Assembly (NCBI RefSeq): GCF_022669015.1
Contig: NZ_JAKKSL010000002.1
Coordinates: forward strand, 62,001 to 126,000
Direction of reading: 5' to 3'
DNA length: 64,000 nucleotides
Source of the DNA: Colwellia maritima
GTDB lineage: Bacteria; Pseudomonadota; Gammaproteobacteria; Enterobacterales; Alteromonadaceae
Every line of letters begins with the position of its first letter. The stretch's first letter is position 1. Positions 45,559 through 57,657 of the stretch are shown here, one piece after another. The position numbers and the translations under genes were made by a program. The notes beneath the pieces are model-generated. The model was not told the DNA's origin, did not search any database, and saw only the letters and a list, made by a program, of their open reading frames with translations.

Positions 45559-47904
45559 ATGACCGAAGAATTATCTAGTGTAGTTGAAATCCCCGTTCTT
45601 GCCTTAAGAGATGTTGTCGTTTATCCGCAAATGGTTATTCCTCTGTTTGTTGGGCGAGAAAAATCGATCCGTTGTTTAGACCTTGCTATGGAAAATGACA
45701 AGCAAGTATTTTTAGTTGCCCAAAAAGATGCTGCTGTTGATGATCCTCAAGCAGCCGATGTATACGAAGTTGGGACAGTCGCAACAATTCTACAAATGCT
45801 GAAACTGCCTGATGGTACAGTGAAAGTATTAGTAGAAGGTGTACAGCGTGCCCATGTGACAGAATTTGTAGAAACTACAAACTATTTTAGCGCTAATATC
45901 GACTTCTTAACCACTGAAAATGAATCAGAAGATGATAATGAGGTTTTAATCCGTTCAGCTATTTCTCAATTTGAGGGTTATGTAAAGCTTAATAAAAAGA
46001 TCCCTCCAGAGGTGCTTACTTCAGTTTCTGGGATTGATGATGCAGAACAACTTGCTGATACAATGGCTGCACATATGCCATTAAAATTAGCAGATAAACA
46101 AAAAGTATTAGAAATTGTAGATGTTGTAAAACGCTTAGAACATCTAATGGCTCTCATGGAAGGCGAAATTGACTTACTACAAGTTGAGAAGAAAATTCGT
46201 ACCCGCGTCAAAAAACAAATGGAAAAAAGTCAGCGTGAATATTATTTGAATGAGCAAATGAAAGCCATTCAAAAAGAGCTTAATGAAGGAGATGAAACAC
46301 CTGACGAGCTAGAGCAAATGGCTAAACGTATTGATGAAGCTCAAATGCCAAAAGAGGCAAAAGATAAAACCTTAGCTGAATTACAAAAATTAAAAATGAT
46401 GTCGCCGATGTCTGCAGAAGCCACGGTAGTTCGTAGCTATATTGAATGCATGATAAATGTACCATGGAAAAAACGTAGTAAGTTAAAACGTAATCTTGCC
46501 TTGGCGCAAGAAGTATTAGATAAAGATCATTATGGTTTAGACAAAGTTAAAGAACGTATCTTAGAGTATCTAGCGGTTCAACAGCGTGTTAGTCAGCTTA
46601 AAGGGCCTATTCTTTGTTTAGTTGGTCCTCCGGGGGTTGGTAAAACATCACTAGGACAGTCTATCGCTAAATCAACAGGACGAAAATACGTTCGGATGGC
46701 TTTGGGCGGCGTAAGAGATGAGGCTGAAATTCGCGGACATCGTCGTACTTATATTGGTTCATTACCAGGTAAGTTAATTCAAAAAATATCTAAAGTAGGG
46801 GTTAAAAACCCATTATTTTTACTTGATGAAATAGATAAAATGGCTTCTGATATGCGTGGGGATCCTGCGTCGGCATTATTAGAAGTATTAGATCCAGAGC
46901 AAAACTCTAGCTTTAATGATCATTATTTAGAAGTAGATTATGATTTGTCAGATGTGATGTTTGTTGCTACATCTAATAGTATGGATATTCCAGGACCATT
47001 ACTTGACCGAATGGAAGTTATTCGTTTATCGGGTTATACCGAAGATGAAAAATTAAATATTGCCCGCAACCATCTACTTGATAAACAAATTGAACGTAAT
47101 GGTTTAAAAGCAACTGAAATAGAAATTGATGATAGTGCAATTGTTGGGATTATTCGTTATTACACCCGTGAAGCGGGAGTGAGAAATCTAGAACGTGAAA
47201 TTTCTAAATTATGCCGTAAAGCCGTTAAAGCCATTTTATTAGATAAAAAACTGAAAAAAGTGGTTATTAATCAAGATAATTTAGATGAGTATTTAGGTAT
47301 ACAACGTTTTGATTATGGCAAGGCAGATGATGAAAACCGTGTCGGTTTAGTAACTGGTTTAGCATGGACACAAGTTGGTGGTGAGCTCTTAACTATAGAA
47401 ACGGCTTCTGTACCAGGTAAAGGCAAGTTAACTTACACTGGTTCATTAGGCGACGTTATGCAAGAATCAATTCAAGCAGCTATGACCGTTGTACGTAGCA
47501 GAACGGAAAAGCTTCGTATCAATGATAATTTCTATGAAAAACGTGATATTCATGTGCATGTGCCTGAAGGTGCTACACCAAAAGATGGTCCAAGTGCAGG
47601 AATAGGTATGTGTACAGCACTGGTATCAAGCTTAACGGGAAATCCTGTTAGAGCAGATGTGGCAATGACAGGTGAAATTACATTACGTGGAGAAGTGTTA
47701 GCTATTGGCGGTTTAAAAGAAAAGTTATTAGCAGCACATCGTGGTGGTATAAAAACAGTCATTATTCCACATGAAAATGCGCGTGACTTAAAAGAAATAC
47801 CTGAAAATGTTAAAGCAGATTTAGCTATTCATCCCGTAAAATGGATCGATGAAGTACTGGCAATTGCGCTTGAACATCCTGTTGAGCAGTGGAAGGCAGA
47901 GTAA
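45559..47904 (+). CDS. lon: Lon ATP-dependent protease
   Basis: This 781-aa protein has an N-terminal substrate domain ([17 protein letters not shown] start, here [20 protein letters not shown]), Walker [10 protein letters not shown], Walker [10 protein letters not shown], and the catalytic Ser in [11 protein letters not shown] with the dyad Lys in [14 protein letters not shown]. It degrades misfolded and regulatory proteins. The frame is intact, which stands out in a window with many broken genes. Confidence 0.97.
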   Translation: MTEELSSVVEIPVLALRDVVVYPQMVIPLFVGREKSIRCLDLAMENDKQVFLVAQKDAAVDDPQAADVYEVGTVATILQMLKLPDGTVKVLVEGVQRAHVTEFVETTNYFSANIDFLTTENESEDDNEVLIRSAISQFEGYVKLNKKIPPEVLTSVSGIDDAEQLADTMAAHMPLKLADKQKVLEIVDVVKRLEHLMALMEGEIDLLQVEKKIRTRVKKQMEKSQREYYLNEQMKAIQKELNEGDETPDELEQMAKRIDEAQMPKEAKDKTLAELQKLKMMSPMSAEATVVRSYIECMINVPWKKRSKLKRNLALAQEVLDKDHYGLDKVKERILEYLAVQQRVSQLKGPILCLVGPPGVGKTSLGQSIAKSTGRKYVRMALGGVRDEAEIRGHRRTYIGSLPGKLIQKISKVGVKNPLFLLDEIDKMASDMRGDPASALLEVLDPEQNSSFNDHYLEVDYDLSDVMFVATSNSMDIPGPLLDRMEVIRLSGYTEDEKLNIARNHLLDKQIERNGLKATEIEIDDSAIVGIIRYYTREAGVRNLEREISKLCRKAVKAILLDKKLKKVVINQDNLDEYLGIQRFDYGKADDENRVGLVTGLAWTQVGGELLTIETASVPGKGKLTYTGSLGDVMQESIQAAMTVVRSRTEKLRINDNFYEKRDIHVHVPEGATPKDGPSAGIGMCTALVSSLTGNPVRADVAMTGEITLRGEVLAIGGLKEKLLAAHRGGIKTVIIPHENARDLKEIPENVKADLAIHPVKWIDEVLAIALEHPVEQWKAE

Positions 47905-48036
47905 TTTTTATCCTTAAAAAGTTGATTTTTTGACACAAATTGAAAAAAATGCAAAAAATCAGCTAAAAAGTAAGAAAAAATGAAATAAAGGCTTTTCAAA
48001 CGCTGAAACTATGGTAAGTTAACTACGCTTATGTCG

Positions 48037-48102
48037 CTAGACCCCTTGCTTAGTATGCCTAAGAGGGATTAAACCTAATAGGTATTGTTGATAAAGGTCT
48101 AG
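48037..48102 (+). other. Candidate structured RNA element between lon and hupB
   Basis: The outer stem CTAGACC (48037-48043) pairs with GGTCTAG (48096-48102). It encloses a bulged hairpin (CCTTGCTTAG / CTAAGAGG, 48044-48067) and a small one (ACCT / AGGT, 48073-48083), giving a three-way junction. It lies in the 362-base gap before hupB, about 165 bases upstream of the start, so it could be in the hupB leader. The pairing was found by eye. Confidence 0.35.
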
Positions 48103-48266
48103 ACGTAATAGTATTTTTCTAAACTCGATGCTTGATGTTCAAAAAAATCAAATCACATAATGTGAGCTAGTTTTTGTAGGACGAACTTTTATTAACCTTT
48201 TACTAATGAAAAGTAAAAAGAAGTAAAGATAGCGTTGTAATAATAACAATTGAAGGGGTATACACT

Positions 48267-48542
48267 GTGAATAAATCTCAACTTATCGAGAAAATTTCTG
48301 AAGGCGCTGACATTTCAAAGGCTGCTGCGGGTCGCGCATTAGATTCATTTATTGGCGCTGTAACTGAAGAATTACAAAATGGTGAGCAAGTTGCTCTAGT
48401 TGGTTTTGGTACTTTCTCTGTACGTGATCGTGCAGCAAGAACTGGCCGTAATCCACAAACTGGTGCTACTATTCAAATTGCTGCTGCTAAAATACCTGCT
48501 TTTAAAGGCGGTAAAGCATTAAAAGACGCTTGTAATGACTAA
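48267..48542 (+). CDS. hupB: HU beta DNA-binding protein
   Basis: This 91-aa HU protein has the DNA-gripping arm [20 protein letters not shown] and the dimer core. Its location after lon is the conserved hupB place in gammaproteobacteria. It starts at GTG (48267) with ribosome site aagggg. A second HU gene in the island (24307-24582) is related but divergent. Confidence 0.95.
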   Translation: MNKSQLIEKISEGADISKAAAGRALDSFIGAVTEELQNGEQVALVGFGTFSVRDRAARTGRNPQTGATIQIAAAKIPAFKGGKALKDACND

Positions 48543-48591
48543 TATCTAATTAATTGCTTTGGCAATTTTATTATATTATTACAATATAGTT

Positions 48592-48616
48592 AAAAACCAC
48601 CTATAGGTGGTTTTTT
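48592..48616 (+). terminator. Rho-independent terminator after hupB
   Basis: AAAAACCACC-TATA-GGTGG and a run of T residues make a strong terminator 50 bases after the stop. Confidence 0.9.
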
Positions 48617-48837
48617 GCTTTTTTAATGCTAATTAGAATGGGTCTTAGTATTGAGATAAGTTTTTAATAAAATAAAATAAAAGTAATCTTACACTTCAAG
48701 CGGTGGTCTGCATCTGCTAGAATCGCGAGCAACAAAATAATATAACGTAAAGTATTGGTATTATTTATCGGTGTACAAGTTAACGTTTAACTAGTTATTG
48801 ATTTAATAGACATTGGCTTTAGAGAAAAGAGACAAAA

Positions 48838-50753
48838 ATGTTAGAAGATATTAGAGAAAGCTCGCAGGGCTTAACGGCCAAAATAATCCTTGGTCTTATT
48901 ATATTAACCTTCGCTGTGGCCGGTATTGGTAGTTATACTAATTCGGTGGATACATCAGTAGCGACTGTTAACGATGAAAAAATTAGTGAGCAGGAATTCA
49001 ATAAAGCTTATCAAGCTCAGCGTAACCGTATGGCACAACAATATGGCGAAATGTTTGAAACCCTGTCTAACGATAGTAATTACATGGCAAATTTTCGCCA
49101 AAGTGTTTTAGATAACCTAATTAATGAAAAGCTGATTGATCAAAGTGCACAAGATCTTTCTATACGCGTATCAGACGAACGTATTAAAGAAACCATCAGA
49201 ACTATGCCAGAGTTTCAAGTAGAAGGTGTTTTTGATAATAATCGTTATTTAGCAATTATTAACCAAGCGGGCTTTTATCAATCCTCTAACTTTCGTGATT
49301 ATTTACGTATAGAAATGACTCGTCGACAGTTATCACAAGCACTAATTGGTACTGAGTTCAACTTACCTTATCAAGAAACTTTACAACAAAAGTTGCAAAG
49401 TCAAACACGTAACATTCGTTTTGCTACAATTTCTGCTAAAAAATTTGAAGCCGGGATTGAAGTAAGTGAAGAAGAAGTTAAAAACTATTACCAAACTAAT
49501 CAAGCACGATTTGAGAATAAAGAAAAAGTTAAAGTTAACTTTATTCGTTTAACTGTAGAAGATATAGCTAAAAATATTGAAGTATCTGATGATGATGTTT
49601 TAGCCTATTATCAAGATAATATAGCTAGTTTTACACAACCAGAACAACGTCGTGTGTCTCATATTTTAATTGCCTTTGATGAAGGAGATACTGAAAGCGA
49701 AGCTACTGCTAAAGTAGAAGCTGAAGCTTTACTTGCTCGACTTACCCAAGGTGAAGATTTCGCAACACTTGCTAAAACGTTATCAAGTGATACTTTTAGT
49801 GGTGAAAATGGTGGTGATTTAGAATATATAGAACCCGGTGTAATGGATCCTGAGTTCGATGAAGCAGCATTTGCATTGACTTCTGTAGGGGATATCACTG
49901 ACATTGTAAAAACCAGTTTTGGTTATCATGTGATTAAATTAACTGAATTGAAACCAGAAGTTATCCAAAACTTTACAGATGTTAAAAGTGATTTATACGT
50001 TAAAGTGAGTGAGATTAAAGCACAAGAAAAATTTTATACACAAACCCAAGAAATGGCGCGTATAAGTTTTGAATTCCCTGATAGCTTGGAAGATGCGGCA
50101 ACTGAAGTGAATGCGAAAGTAGAAACATCAACGTGGTTATCTCATAACGGCAATCCTGCACCTTTTGATGATGCTAAGGTGATAGAAGCGGCTTTTTCTG
50201 ATTTGGTTTTACAAGATAATATGAACTCAGATGTTATTGAAGTGAGTGATAGTGTTTCTTTAGTATTACGTTTAAATGAATATCAAGAAGCTAATGTGAA
50301 GCCTATTGCTGAAGTAGAGGCACAAATTAAAACGATATTAGTTGCGCAAAAAGCAACTGAAAAAGCACAATCAGTTATTGATGAGTTATTAGTACAATTT
50401 AAAGTCGGTAACGATATTACTGAGCAATTAACTCAAAATTATGCGACTTCACTACTAAGGAAAATGTGGCGCGTTATAGTGCTGATTTAGATCAAAGCAT
50501 TACGAGAGAAGCTTTTGTACTTCCTCATCCTACAGAAGATACTGTTTCTGCATCTACTGTAGCATTAAGTAATGGAGATTTGGCTTTGGTTGAAGTACAA
50601 GCTGTTAATGAGGATGTTGAAGTTACCAATCCACAAGTTTCGCAGCAACAAACGTCTCAATTGGCTCAGTCTGCATATAAAAGCTACATTGATGCGTTGA
50701 AAGTTGATGCAAAAATTACACGCAAGGTTATTAATGCTCCAACGATTAACTAG
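48838..50753 (+). CDS. ppiD: PpiD periplasmic peptidyl-prolyl isomerase/chaperone, frameshifted
   Basis: The N-terminal membrane anchor (AKIILGLIILTFAVAGIGSY) is followed by a SurA-like N domain. A parvulin domain lies around residues 265-360 (RVSHILIAFDEGD, NGGDLEYIEPGVMDPEFDEA), then a helical C-terminal region. PpiD helps proteins leaving the Sec translocon. The frame breaks near 50455 (one base missing around ctactaagg), and correction runs to 50753 with ~638 residues, as usual. It follows hupB, as in many relatives. Confidence 0.92.
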
Positions 50754-50832
50754 TGATATTAAAAATGATGCCAGAAAGTCGAGAATATTATGATTGACTT
50801 TTAACGGTAAGTTTTAAAAAGACCTTTTAGAA

Positions 50833-50867
50833 AAGAGTAGCGAGTTTAACTTGTTGCTCTTTTTTTA
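50833..50867. terminator. Imperfect hairpin between convergent ppiD and sapF
   Basis: AGAGTAGCGAG and CTTGTTGCTCT can pair with two G-U or mismatch positions, followed by seven T. It probably terminates ppiD and may serve sapF in reverse. Confidence 0.5.
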
Positions 50868-51660
50868 TTAATATCTAATACTAGGTTTTAACTGGAAATT
50901 TTGATTTATTAGTAATTTTTGCGTTACTTTATGTTTAGGTTTTCTCATTACTTCAAGTGTTTTTCCTGATTCTACAACTTTCCCATTTGATAGCACCATA
51001 ATTTCATCACTGAAATGGCGAATGATACCTAAGTTATGAGAAATTAAAATATAGGCTAATCCCATTTGTTGTTGTAGATCCAATAACAAGTTAATCATTT
51101 GAGAGCGTAGGGAGGGATCTAGCGCTGCCAATGCTTCATCCAAAATAATTACTTGTGGTTGTAGTATAATTGCTCTAGCAAGCGATATCCTTTGTTTTTG
51201 ACCTCCAGAGAACATATGGGGATAAAAATTCATATGATCCCCCAACAAGCCAACTTTTTGTAAGGTTGTTCTAATTAGCTCTTTTCGCTTTTCTTCATTA
51301 AAAGGTGTATTGAGTTTTAATGGTTCATCCAAGAGTTGTAAAATGGTCAAGCTAGGATTAAGGGTAGTTCCCGAATCTTGAAATATCATCCGTATATGCT
51401 GACATCTTTGTTTATAGCTCCCTTCGTGCAATTCTTGTCCGTTTAAAATGATTTTTCCACTCGTTCTTTGGTTCTGCACCAACCAATAATTTAGCAAGTG
51501 TTGATTTACCTGAGCTAGTTTCACCAATAATAGCCAAGGTTTTATGTGCATCTATACTAAATGAAATAGGCTCCAAAACTGTTGTTGTATACTTATTTAA
51601 CCAAAAACCTCTGTGTTGGTAAGATTTACTTAACTCTACGACTTTCAGTAATTCAGTCAT
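50868..51660 (-). CDS. sapF: SapF peptide ABC transporter ATPase, frameshifted
   Basis: This is the second ATP-binding subunit of the Sap peptide importer. Walker A is GETSSGKST, the signature FSGGQKQRISLARAI and Walker B VIILDEALAALD. The frame breaks near 51479 (one C too many in gaacc on the gene strand); correction reads VGAEQRTSGKIILNGQEL. It overlaps sapD by 8 bases. The Sap system is linked to peptide uptake and potassium or antimicrobial-peptide tolerance. Confidence 0.9.
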
Positions 51661-52680
51661 GCTTAGATACTCCCTTTATACCTTTACGAAGAGGTTTTAA
51701 TGGGGTTAAGGGAAAATGACAACTTACCTTATGACCATGAAAGTTAGTTGCTGAAGGGGCTTTAACACAGGCCTGCTGAGCTCTAGGGCAACGCGGACCT
51801 AAACGACAACCAATGGGTAAGTGCTGTAAAATAGGGATACTGCCTGGCAACGCCATTAATCTAGATTTGGCAGGCAAATGAAAGTTTGCACTGGGGCTAC
51901 TGTCAACCAAGGCTCTTGTATAAGGATGCAATGGTTTTTTAAATATTTGTTCGGTAGTGCCTGCTTCAACAAATTGACCGCTATACATGACTGTAATGGT
52001 ATGAGTCCAATTGGTGATGTTATCTAAGTCATGACTGATTAATAATATCCCCATGTTTTTCAACTGATTTAGGCTCGCTAATAATCGGAATATTTGACCT
52101 TGGTTAGTAGTTTCCATTGCTGCGGTAGGCTCATCTGCGATAAGTAAAATGGGTTTTCTGGCTAGGGCTATCGCTATCATTACGCGTTGACATAATGCTT
52201 CTGTTAGTTGATGAGGATAACTGCTTAAACAAGCACTGTGTTTTTTTATACCTACTTTGTGTAATAAACTAATTGCAGCAGCATGGCGTTGTTGTGTTTT
52301 TTGCCAAAAAAACCAGTGAAAGCACTTGTGTCAATTGCTTCTGCTAGTTGATTTTCAATCGTTGTGGTTGGATCTAAACAAGCCATCGGCTCTTGAAAAA
52401 TCATGGCTATATCGCGAGACAGTAATGCTTTACGCTCTGGTATGGATAAGCGTAGCAAATCCATGCCGCGCCAATGAAACCTATCTGCATGAACATGCCA
52501 TTTGTCATCTAATACGCCAACAATAGCTTGCGCTAATAAAGATTTTCCGGAGCCCGATTCACCAACTAAACCACGGACTTCTCCTTCCTTCATTGATAAA
52601 CTGACTTTATCAACAGCTAGAATATTTTGGTTTTCACCAATCAATTCAATAGATAAATTTCTAATATCAAGTAAATTCAT
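51653..52680 (-). CDS. sapD: SapD peptide ABC transporter ATPase, frameshifted
   Basis: Walker A is GESGSGKSLL, Walker B LLIADEPTAAME, and the C-terminal oligopeptide motif with Cys ligands reads CRLGPRCPRAQQAC. The signature loop lies in the stretch between the two open frames. The frame breaks near 52310 in a T run (one T missing on the gene strand), after which WQKTQQRHAAAISLLHKVGI continues. It shares one base with sapC. Confidence 0.9.
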
Positions 52681-53573
52681 TACCTGTCCTTGCGTAGTTT
52701 AAGTGCATGGCGAATACCTTCACCAACAAGGTTTGTGGCAACAACAGCAAAAAGTATAGCTAAGCCAGGTAAATAAACTGTCCATGGAGCTATGTAAAAT
52801 AGATCTAATCCATTGGCGAGTGTTGCCCCCCATTCGGGTAATGGAATTTGTGCGCCTAATCCTAAAAAACCTAAGGTGGCAATGTCTAGAATAGCTGCTG
52901 ATTGTGCTAACGTTGCTTGCCCCATGAGCCTATCTACAATATTTGGAAAAATTGAATAATATAAAACCCTAAAAGGGCTAGCGCCGTCTAGACGTGAAGC
53001 CAACACATAATCTTTGCGCGACTCTTCTTTTACCGCATAACGGGTAATATGTATAAACTGAGGTATGAGTACAATAACAACTGCCCAGACGGTATTGCCT
53101 ATGCCTGGACCTAAAATAGCCACAATAATAATGGCTAACAATAAGGAGGGAATAGATAAAATAACATCAAGAAAATGATTAAGAAAACTTGATTTTAATC
53201 CAGTGGTTAATGCTGATAATGAGCCAATAACAACGCCTATCACCAATGAGATAAGTACGACTATAAAACTCAGACCAAAGGTTAAGGAGGTACCATACAT
53301 TAAACGAGAGAGCATATCCCGTCCTAATTCGTCAGTACCCAATAAAAAGCTTACATTACCATCTGCGTGCCATGCAGGGGGTAATAATATCATATCAAGT
53401 TGCCCATCAACTGGAGAGTAAGGTGCTAATATAGGGGCGAAAATAGCGAGAATTATTAAGAATATAAAACAATTAAAGCCCACCATGGCCACAGGCGTTT
53501 TACGAAAAATTTGCCACAATTGCATAAAGGGCGAAGGAAAAATTTCTTCCGTATATATCTTATCACGAGCCAT
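52680..53573 (-). CDS. sapC: SapC peptide ABC transporter permease
   Basis: This 297-aa permease has six membrane segments and the EAA loop region RLDGASPFRVLYYSIFPNIV. The N-terminal region carries GTDELGRDMLSRLMYGTSLT, the usual DppC/OppC motif. The frame is intact. It overlaps sapB by 11 bases. Confidence 0.93.
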   Translation of the reverse strand: MARDKIYTEEIFPSPFMQLWQIFRKTPVAMVGFNCFIFLIILAIFAPILAPYSPVDGQLDMILLPPAWHADGNVSFLLGTDELGRDMLSRLMYGTSLTFGLSFIVVLISLVIGVVIGSLSALTTGLKSSFLNHFLDVILSIPSLLLAIIIVAILGPGIGNTVWAVVIVLIPQFIHITRYAVKEESRKDYVLASRLDGASPFRVLYYSIFPNIVDRLMGQATLAQSAAILDIATLGFLGLGAQIPLPEWGATLANGLDLFYIAPWTVYLPGLAILFAVVATNLVGEGIRHALKLRKDR

Positions 53574-54591
53574 ACTTGTTACCTCGGGCTAGTGGATTCA
53601 GTGCGGCATAAATAAAGTCTGTTAAAATGTGAATCATAAATATAAAACATGACAAGACCAATAAGCCACTTTGTATTGCAGTGTAGTCGCGTTGATAAAT
53701 ACTTTCAATGAGCCGGCGACCAATGCCAGGCCAACTAAAAATCACTTCAGTTACCATTGCTATGGTTACTAAGTTAGCAAACTGTAAGCCAACATGACGA
53801 ATAATCTTAATCAATGCATTTCTAATAGCGTGACGGAAAATAATTTGCTGAAAGCTTAATCCTTTAGCATTAGCAGCTCGAATATAACTCGTTTCTAAGA
53901 CTTCAATCATCGATGTTCGGGCTAAACGGATAAAGATGGTAGCGGGAGCAACTGAAATAACACTGGCGGGTAATATTATGTGTGAAGTAGCATCAGTAAA
54001 TGCTTGCCATTTATAAGGACTATCGCTAAGTAAAATATCAATAAATTGGATTCCAGTAACATGATTTATTTCAAATAGTAAGCTAATTTGGCCGGCTGAA
54101 GGAAGCCAACCTAAGTTGATTGAAAAAATTAAAATAGCTAACAAGCCAAGCCAAAAAACAGGTATTGAATAACCGATCATTGATATAGATAAAATTAAAT
54201 TATCAGCTGTTTTATTATGTTTTATTGCGGCAATAAAACCGAGTGGCACCCCAATAAACATTGCTATAAATAGCGCAACCAAACTTAGTTCTATGGTTGC
54301 AGGCAATAAATTAAGTACTTCAGCCCCTATATCTGATTGACTTGACATTGAAATGCCAAGATCACCGTGAATGATATGCTGCAAATAAGCAATATATTGC
54401 CAAAAAATATTACTGTTGGTTTGATATGATTCTTGAATTTTTCAAGTCGGGTATGGGGTTGCGTTGATTGCACCCGTTATGTTGATGATAGCATCGCCTG
54501 GAAATAAAAAACTTAAACTAAAAGAAATTAGTGTTAATACTAACATGGTAAAAATAAACAAATTGAGCCGGCGTATGGTAAAAATCAACAT
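53563..54591 (-). CDS. sapB: SapB peptide ABC transporter permease with an internal stop
   Basis: The EAA loop RAANAKGLSFQQIIFRHAIR and end SWPGIGRRLIESIYQRDYTA identify the permease. The start at 54591 gives the proper first membrane helix (RLNLFIFTMLVLTLISFSLS). Codon 50 is TGA (54442-54444). The regions before and after are in the same frame, so either a substitution or two compensating indels explains it. The downstream open frame alone starts at 54384. It lies 2 bases after sapA. Confidence 0.85.
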
Positions 54592-54593
54592 AA

Positions 54594-56282
54594 TTATTGT
54601 TTACCTATTTGAGGAGGGTCAACTTCTTCGGAGGGGACGATTTTTATTTTAGTATTTTTTATCTTTTTTAAAGGGATGGCTTTGGCGGCAGAATAAAAGT
54701 TTATACCACCAAAGGCAGCTAATATTTCGCCGGTTACATTATCACTTCTTGCTTGATATCGTTTTGAATGAGCAATGGGGATTAAGGGAATTTCTTGCGT
54801 TATTATCTTCATTGCTTGGGCGTAGTATTTTTTTCTTAAATTTAGATTGTTAGTTTGTAACGCTTGTTGAATAATATCATCATATTCTTGATTACACCAA
54901 AAAGTTGTATTACTGCCGGTATCTGCGGCAGAACAACTTAGCATTGGCGAGAAAAAATTATCAGGATCGGGATGGTCTGCTGACCATCCCAATAAAAAGC
55001 TTTGGTGTTCGCCACGTTTTAAGCGGTTTAAAAAAGTATTCCACTCATAGCTAACAATATTGACTTTTATACCAATGTTATTTAAATCTGCTTGAATAAG
55101 TTTAGCCATAGTTATTGCATTAGGGTTGTAGGCTCTTTGTACAGGCATTGCCCATAAGTCCATAGTAAAACCTTGCGGATAACCGACAACTTCAAGCAGG
55201 CTTTTTGCTAGCATAGGATTAAATTCTTGCTCTGCAATAGTATCATCAAATGCCCATGAGGTATTAGGCAATATTGAATTAGCCAGTTCCGCCTTACCTT
55301 TATAAATGGTTTCAAGCAATACTTGTTTATTAATTGCATAACTAATTGCTTGTCTAACTAATTTATTATCAAAAGGGGGATTTCTAACATTAAAGCCAAA
55401 ATAACCAACATTTAAAGCTGTGATAGACTCTAATATTAAGTTTTTATTTTGGCTTATTTTATTGTGGGCAATTGGATAAGCAGTAACATCGCACTCTTTT
55501 GCTAATAGTTTAGTTAGCCTTCCTGTATTACTTGGGGTTATATCAAACACTAATTGTTCTATTTTTGCAGGTTCTTGCCAGTATTGATCATGACGATAAA
55601 ATCGAATTAATGAGCCAACACGGTATTCTTTTAGTTTAAAAGGACCTGTACCAATGGGGTATGTATCTATGTTTGCTTTGTTATTTTGTTTGGTAAGCTG
55701 CTCTGCATATTCAGCAGATAAAATAATGGCATAATCGGTGGCTAAATTCGCCAAAAAAGCGTTGTCTGCATGGGTTAAATGAAAGCGTATGGTGTAATCA
55801 TTTATTTTTTCAATTTTTTCAACAAGGTCTTTTAAACCGATATTTTGAAAAAAGGGATAGCTACCACCTGATACTAAATGGAATGGGTGGTCTTCCTTTA
55901 GCATACGATTAAAACTAAATAAAACATCATCTGCGTTTAAAAATCGTGTTGGCGTAAAATAGTCAGTTTGATGAAACGCAACATCTTTGCGTAAATAAAA
56001 GGTAACTTTTTTACCATTTTTAGTAACATGCCAAGATTTTGCTAATGCGGGAGTTAGCGTGTTTTCTACTCCCTGATAAGTCAGTAACCTATCGTACAAT
56101 TGGTTTGATGTGGCATCAATAGTTGTGCCTGATGTGATCAATTGAGGATTAAATGTTTCTGGTGAGCCTTCTGCGCAATAAATAACACTGTGCTCGCTTA
56201 ATGAAACAATGCTTTCGTCATTGCAGCCAAAGAGTGAAAGTAAACTCATGCAAACTACGGAATTAAGTGTTCTCTTACTCAT
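54594..56282 (-). CDS. sapA: SapA peptide-binding lipoprotein
   Basis: This ~562-aa solute-binding protein of the DppA/OppA family has a leader with lipobox LSLFGC, then SPETFNPQLITSGTTIDATS and the typical NVRNPPFDNKLVRQAISYAI. It captures peptides for SapBCDF. I start at 56282 (MSKRTLNS), overlapping the pspF stop by 8 bases (ATGAGTAA); the frame open from 56300 is less likely. Confidence 0.9.
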   Translation of the reverse strand: MSKRTLNSVVCMSLLSLFGCNDESIVSLSEHSVIYCAEGSPETFNPQLITSGTTIDATSNQLYDRLLTYQGVENTLTPALAKSWHVTKNGKKVTFYLRKDVAFHQTDYFTPTRFLNADDVLFSFNRMLKEDHPFHLVSGGSYPFFQNIGLKDLVEKIEKINDYTIRFHLTHADNAFLANLATDYAIILSAEYAEQLTKQNNKANIDTYPIGTGPFKLKEYRVGSLIRFYRHDQYWQEPAKIEQLVFDITPSNTGRLTKLLAKECDVTAYPIAHNKISQNKNLILESITALNVGYFGFNVRNPPFDNKLVRQAISYAINKQVLLETIYKGKAELANSILPNTSWAFDDTIAEQEFNPMLAKSLLEVVGYPQGFTMDLWAMPVQRAYNPNAITMAKLIQADLNNIGIKVNIVSYEWNTFLNRLKRGEHQSFLLGWSADHPDPDNFFSPMLSCSAADTGSNTTFWCNQEYDDIIQQALQTNNLNLRKKYYAQAMKIITQEIPLIPIAHSKRYQARSDNVTGEILAAFGGINFYSAAKAIPLKKIKNTKIKIVPSEEVDPPQIGKQ

Positions 56283-57401
56283 CAGAATCGTTACCATCAA
56301 GTAGATTGTATTTTTTTAAATAACCCCTTAACTGATGATAGGTTAATTCTAACGCTTGTGCTGTTTTCTTTTGATTATATTGGCAATGTGCTAGCGCAGA
56401 TTTTATCAACTCTACTTCATAATTTTGTGATAATGTTTTTAACGATTGCGGAAATTCGTTGTTAATAAGCATTGGTGATACAACGGTTGTTGCTACCTCT
56501 GCTTCATTCTTTGTACTCTCTGGCTCATTATCGTTAACTAAAGCTTGGGGGGCCTCGTTAGGCGTTGTTTGCTGTGAACTTGTTATTCTATCAAGTGTTT
56601 TAATGCGTTGACTCGGTCTAAAAGGGGATTCAAACGGGTCAATAATTAACTCATGAACAGGTAGGTGAGGGTTGTTACATCGATAAACACTTCGTTCAAT
56701 TACATTTTTTAGTTCGCGTATATTACCGGGCCACGAATATTCGAGCATTGTTCGTTTTGCTTTTTCTGTAAAACCACTGAAAAGCTCAAACTCTAGTTCA
56801 CGTGCCATATTCATAGCAAAATGCTCTGCCAACATTAACACGTCGTCAAGGCGTTCTCTTAATGGTGGTAAGGTAATAACATCGAATGCTAAGCGATCAA
56901 GCAAATCAGCTCTAAACTGTCCGGAGGCTGCCAAAAGGGGTAAATCTTCATTTGTTGCGGCAACTAAACGAACATCTGTTGTAATTGTACGAGAGCCACC
57001 TACGCGTTCGAATTCACCGTATTCAACCACACGTAATAACTTTTCCTGAATTAAACCTGATGTGTTGGCAATCTCATCTAAAAATAATGTGCCATTATCT
57101 GCGCGTTCAAATCGACCTTCATGCCGTTTACTTGCTCCTGTAAAAGCACCAGAGTCATAACCAAAGAGTTCTGTTTCCAGTAGATTTTCATTTAATGCGG
57201 CGCAATTTAGTTTTAAATAGCTTTGTTCCAGCGTTTAGATAAATAATGCAAACGCGCAGCGACCAATTCTTTACCTGTTCCGCGCTCACCAATAATTAAT
57301 ACTGGTTTGTTTAACTGTGCAATCTGAGAAATTTGCTCTAAGACTTCTAGAAAGCTGTTTGATTGCCCAAGAAGATTATCTTGTTTACTAAAGCGTGCCA
57401 T
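56275..57401 (-). CDS. pspF: PspF sigma54-dependent activator, frameshifted
   Basis: This AAA+ enhancer-binding protein lacks a receiver domain, as PspF does. Walker A is GERGTGKELVA, GAFTGA is the sigma54 contact loop, and the C-terminal Fis-type HTH is NQKKTAQALELTYHQLRGYL. A long low-complexity linker precedes the HTH. The frame breaks near 57222 (one T missing: K-A-Y-L expected). It is divergent from pspA and overlaps sapA, so pspF and sap are translated from one transcript. Confidence 0.9.
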
Positions 57402-57657
57402 GGTTAGACCTAACTTTTGGTTTATTTCACTAACAAATAGTGTATTTTATTAATTGATTAGATAACAGTACTTTTTGATTATTTAAAAAAACTTTTTAAA
57501 ACATGAGGTTAAAAAGTATTGGCATGTTGGCGTAAAACATGAATAACATTAGATATAAATTTAAATGCAAATTTATAGTCGATTTCATTAAAGTTGAGCA
57601 AGCACTACTGTTTGTTTATACATGAAAGCGTTCATTTAAGTAAGAGAGGATGTTGTT

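Noticed and set aside
57500-57560. Possible sigma54 promoter for pspA (TTGGC then ATG/GC)
   Set aside because: PspF control makes one likely, but I found no site with GG-N10-GC spacing; the nearest has GA instead of GC.
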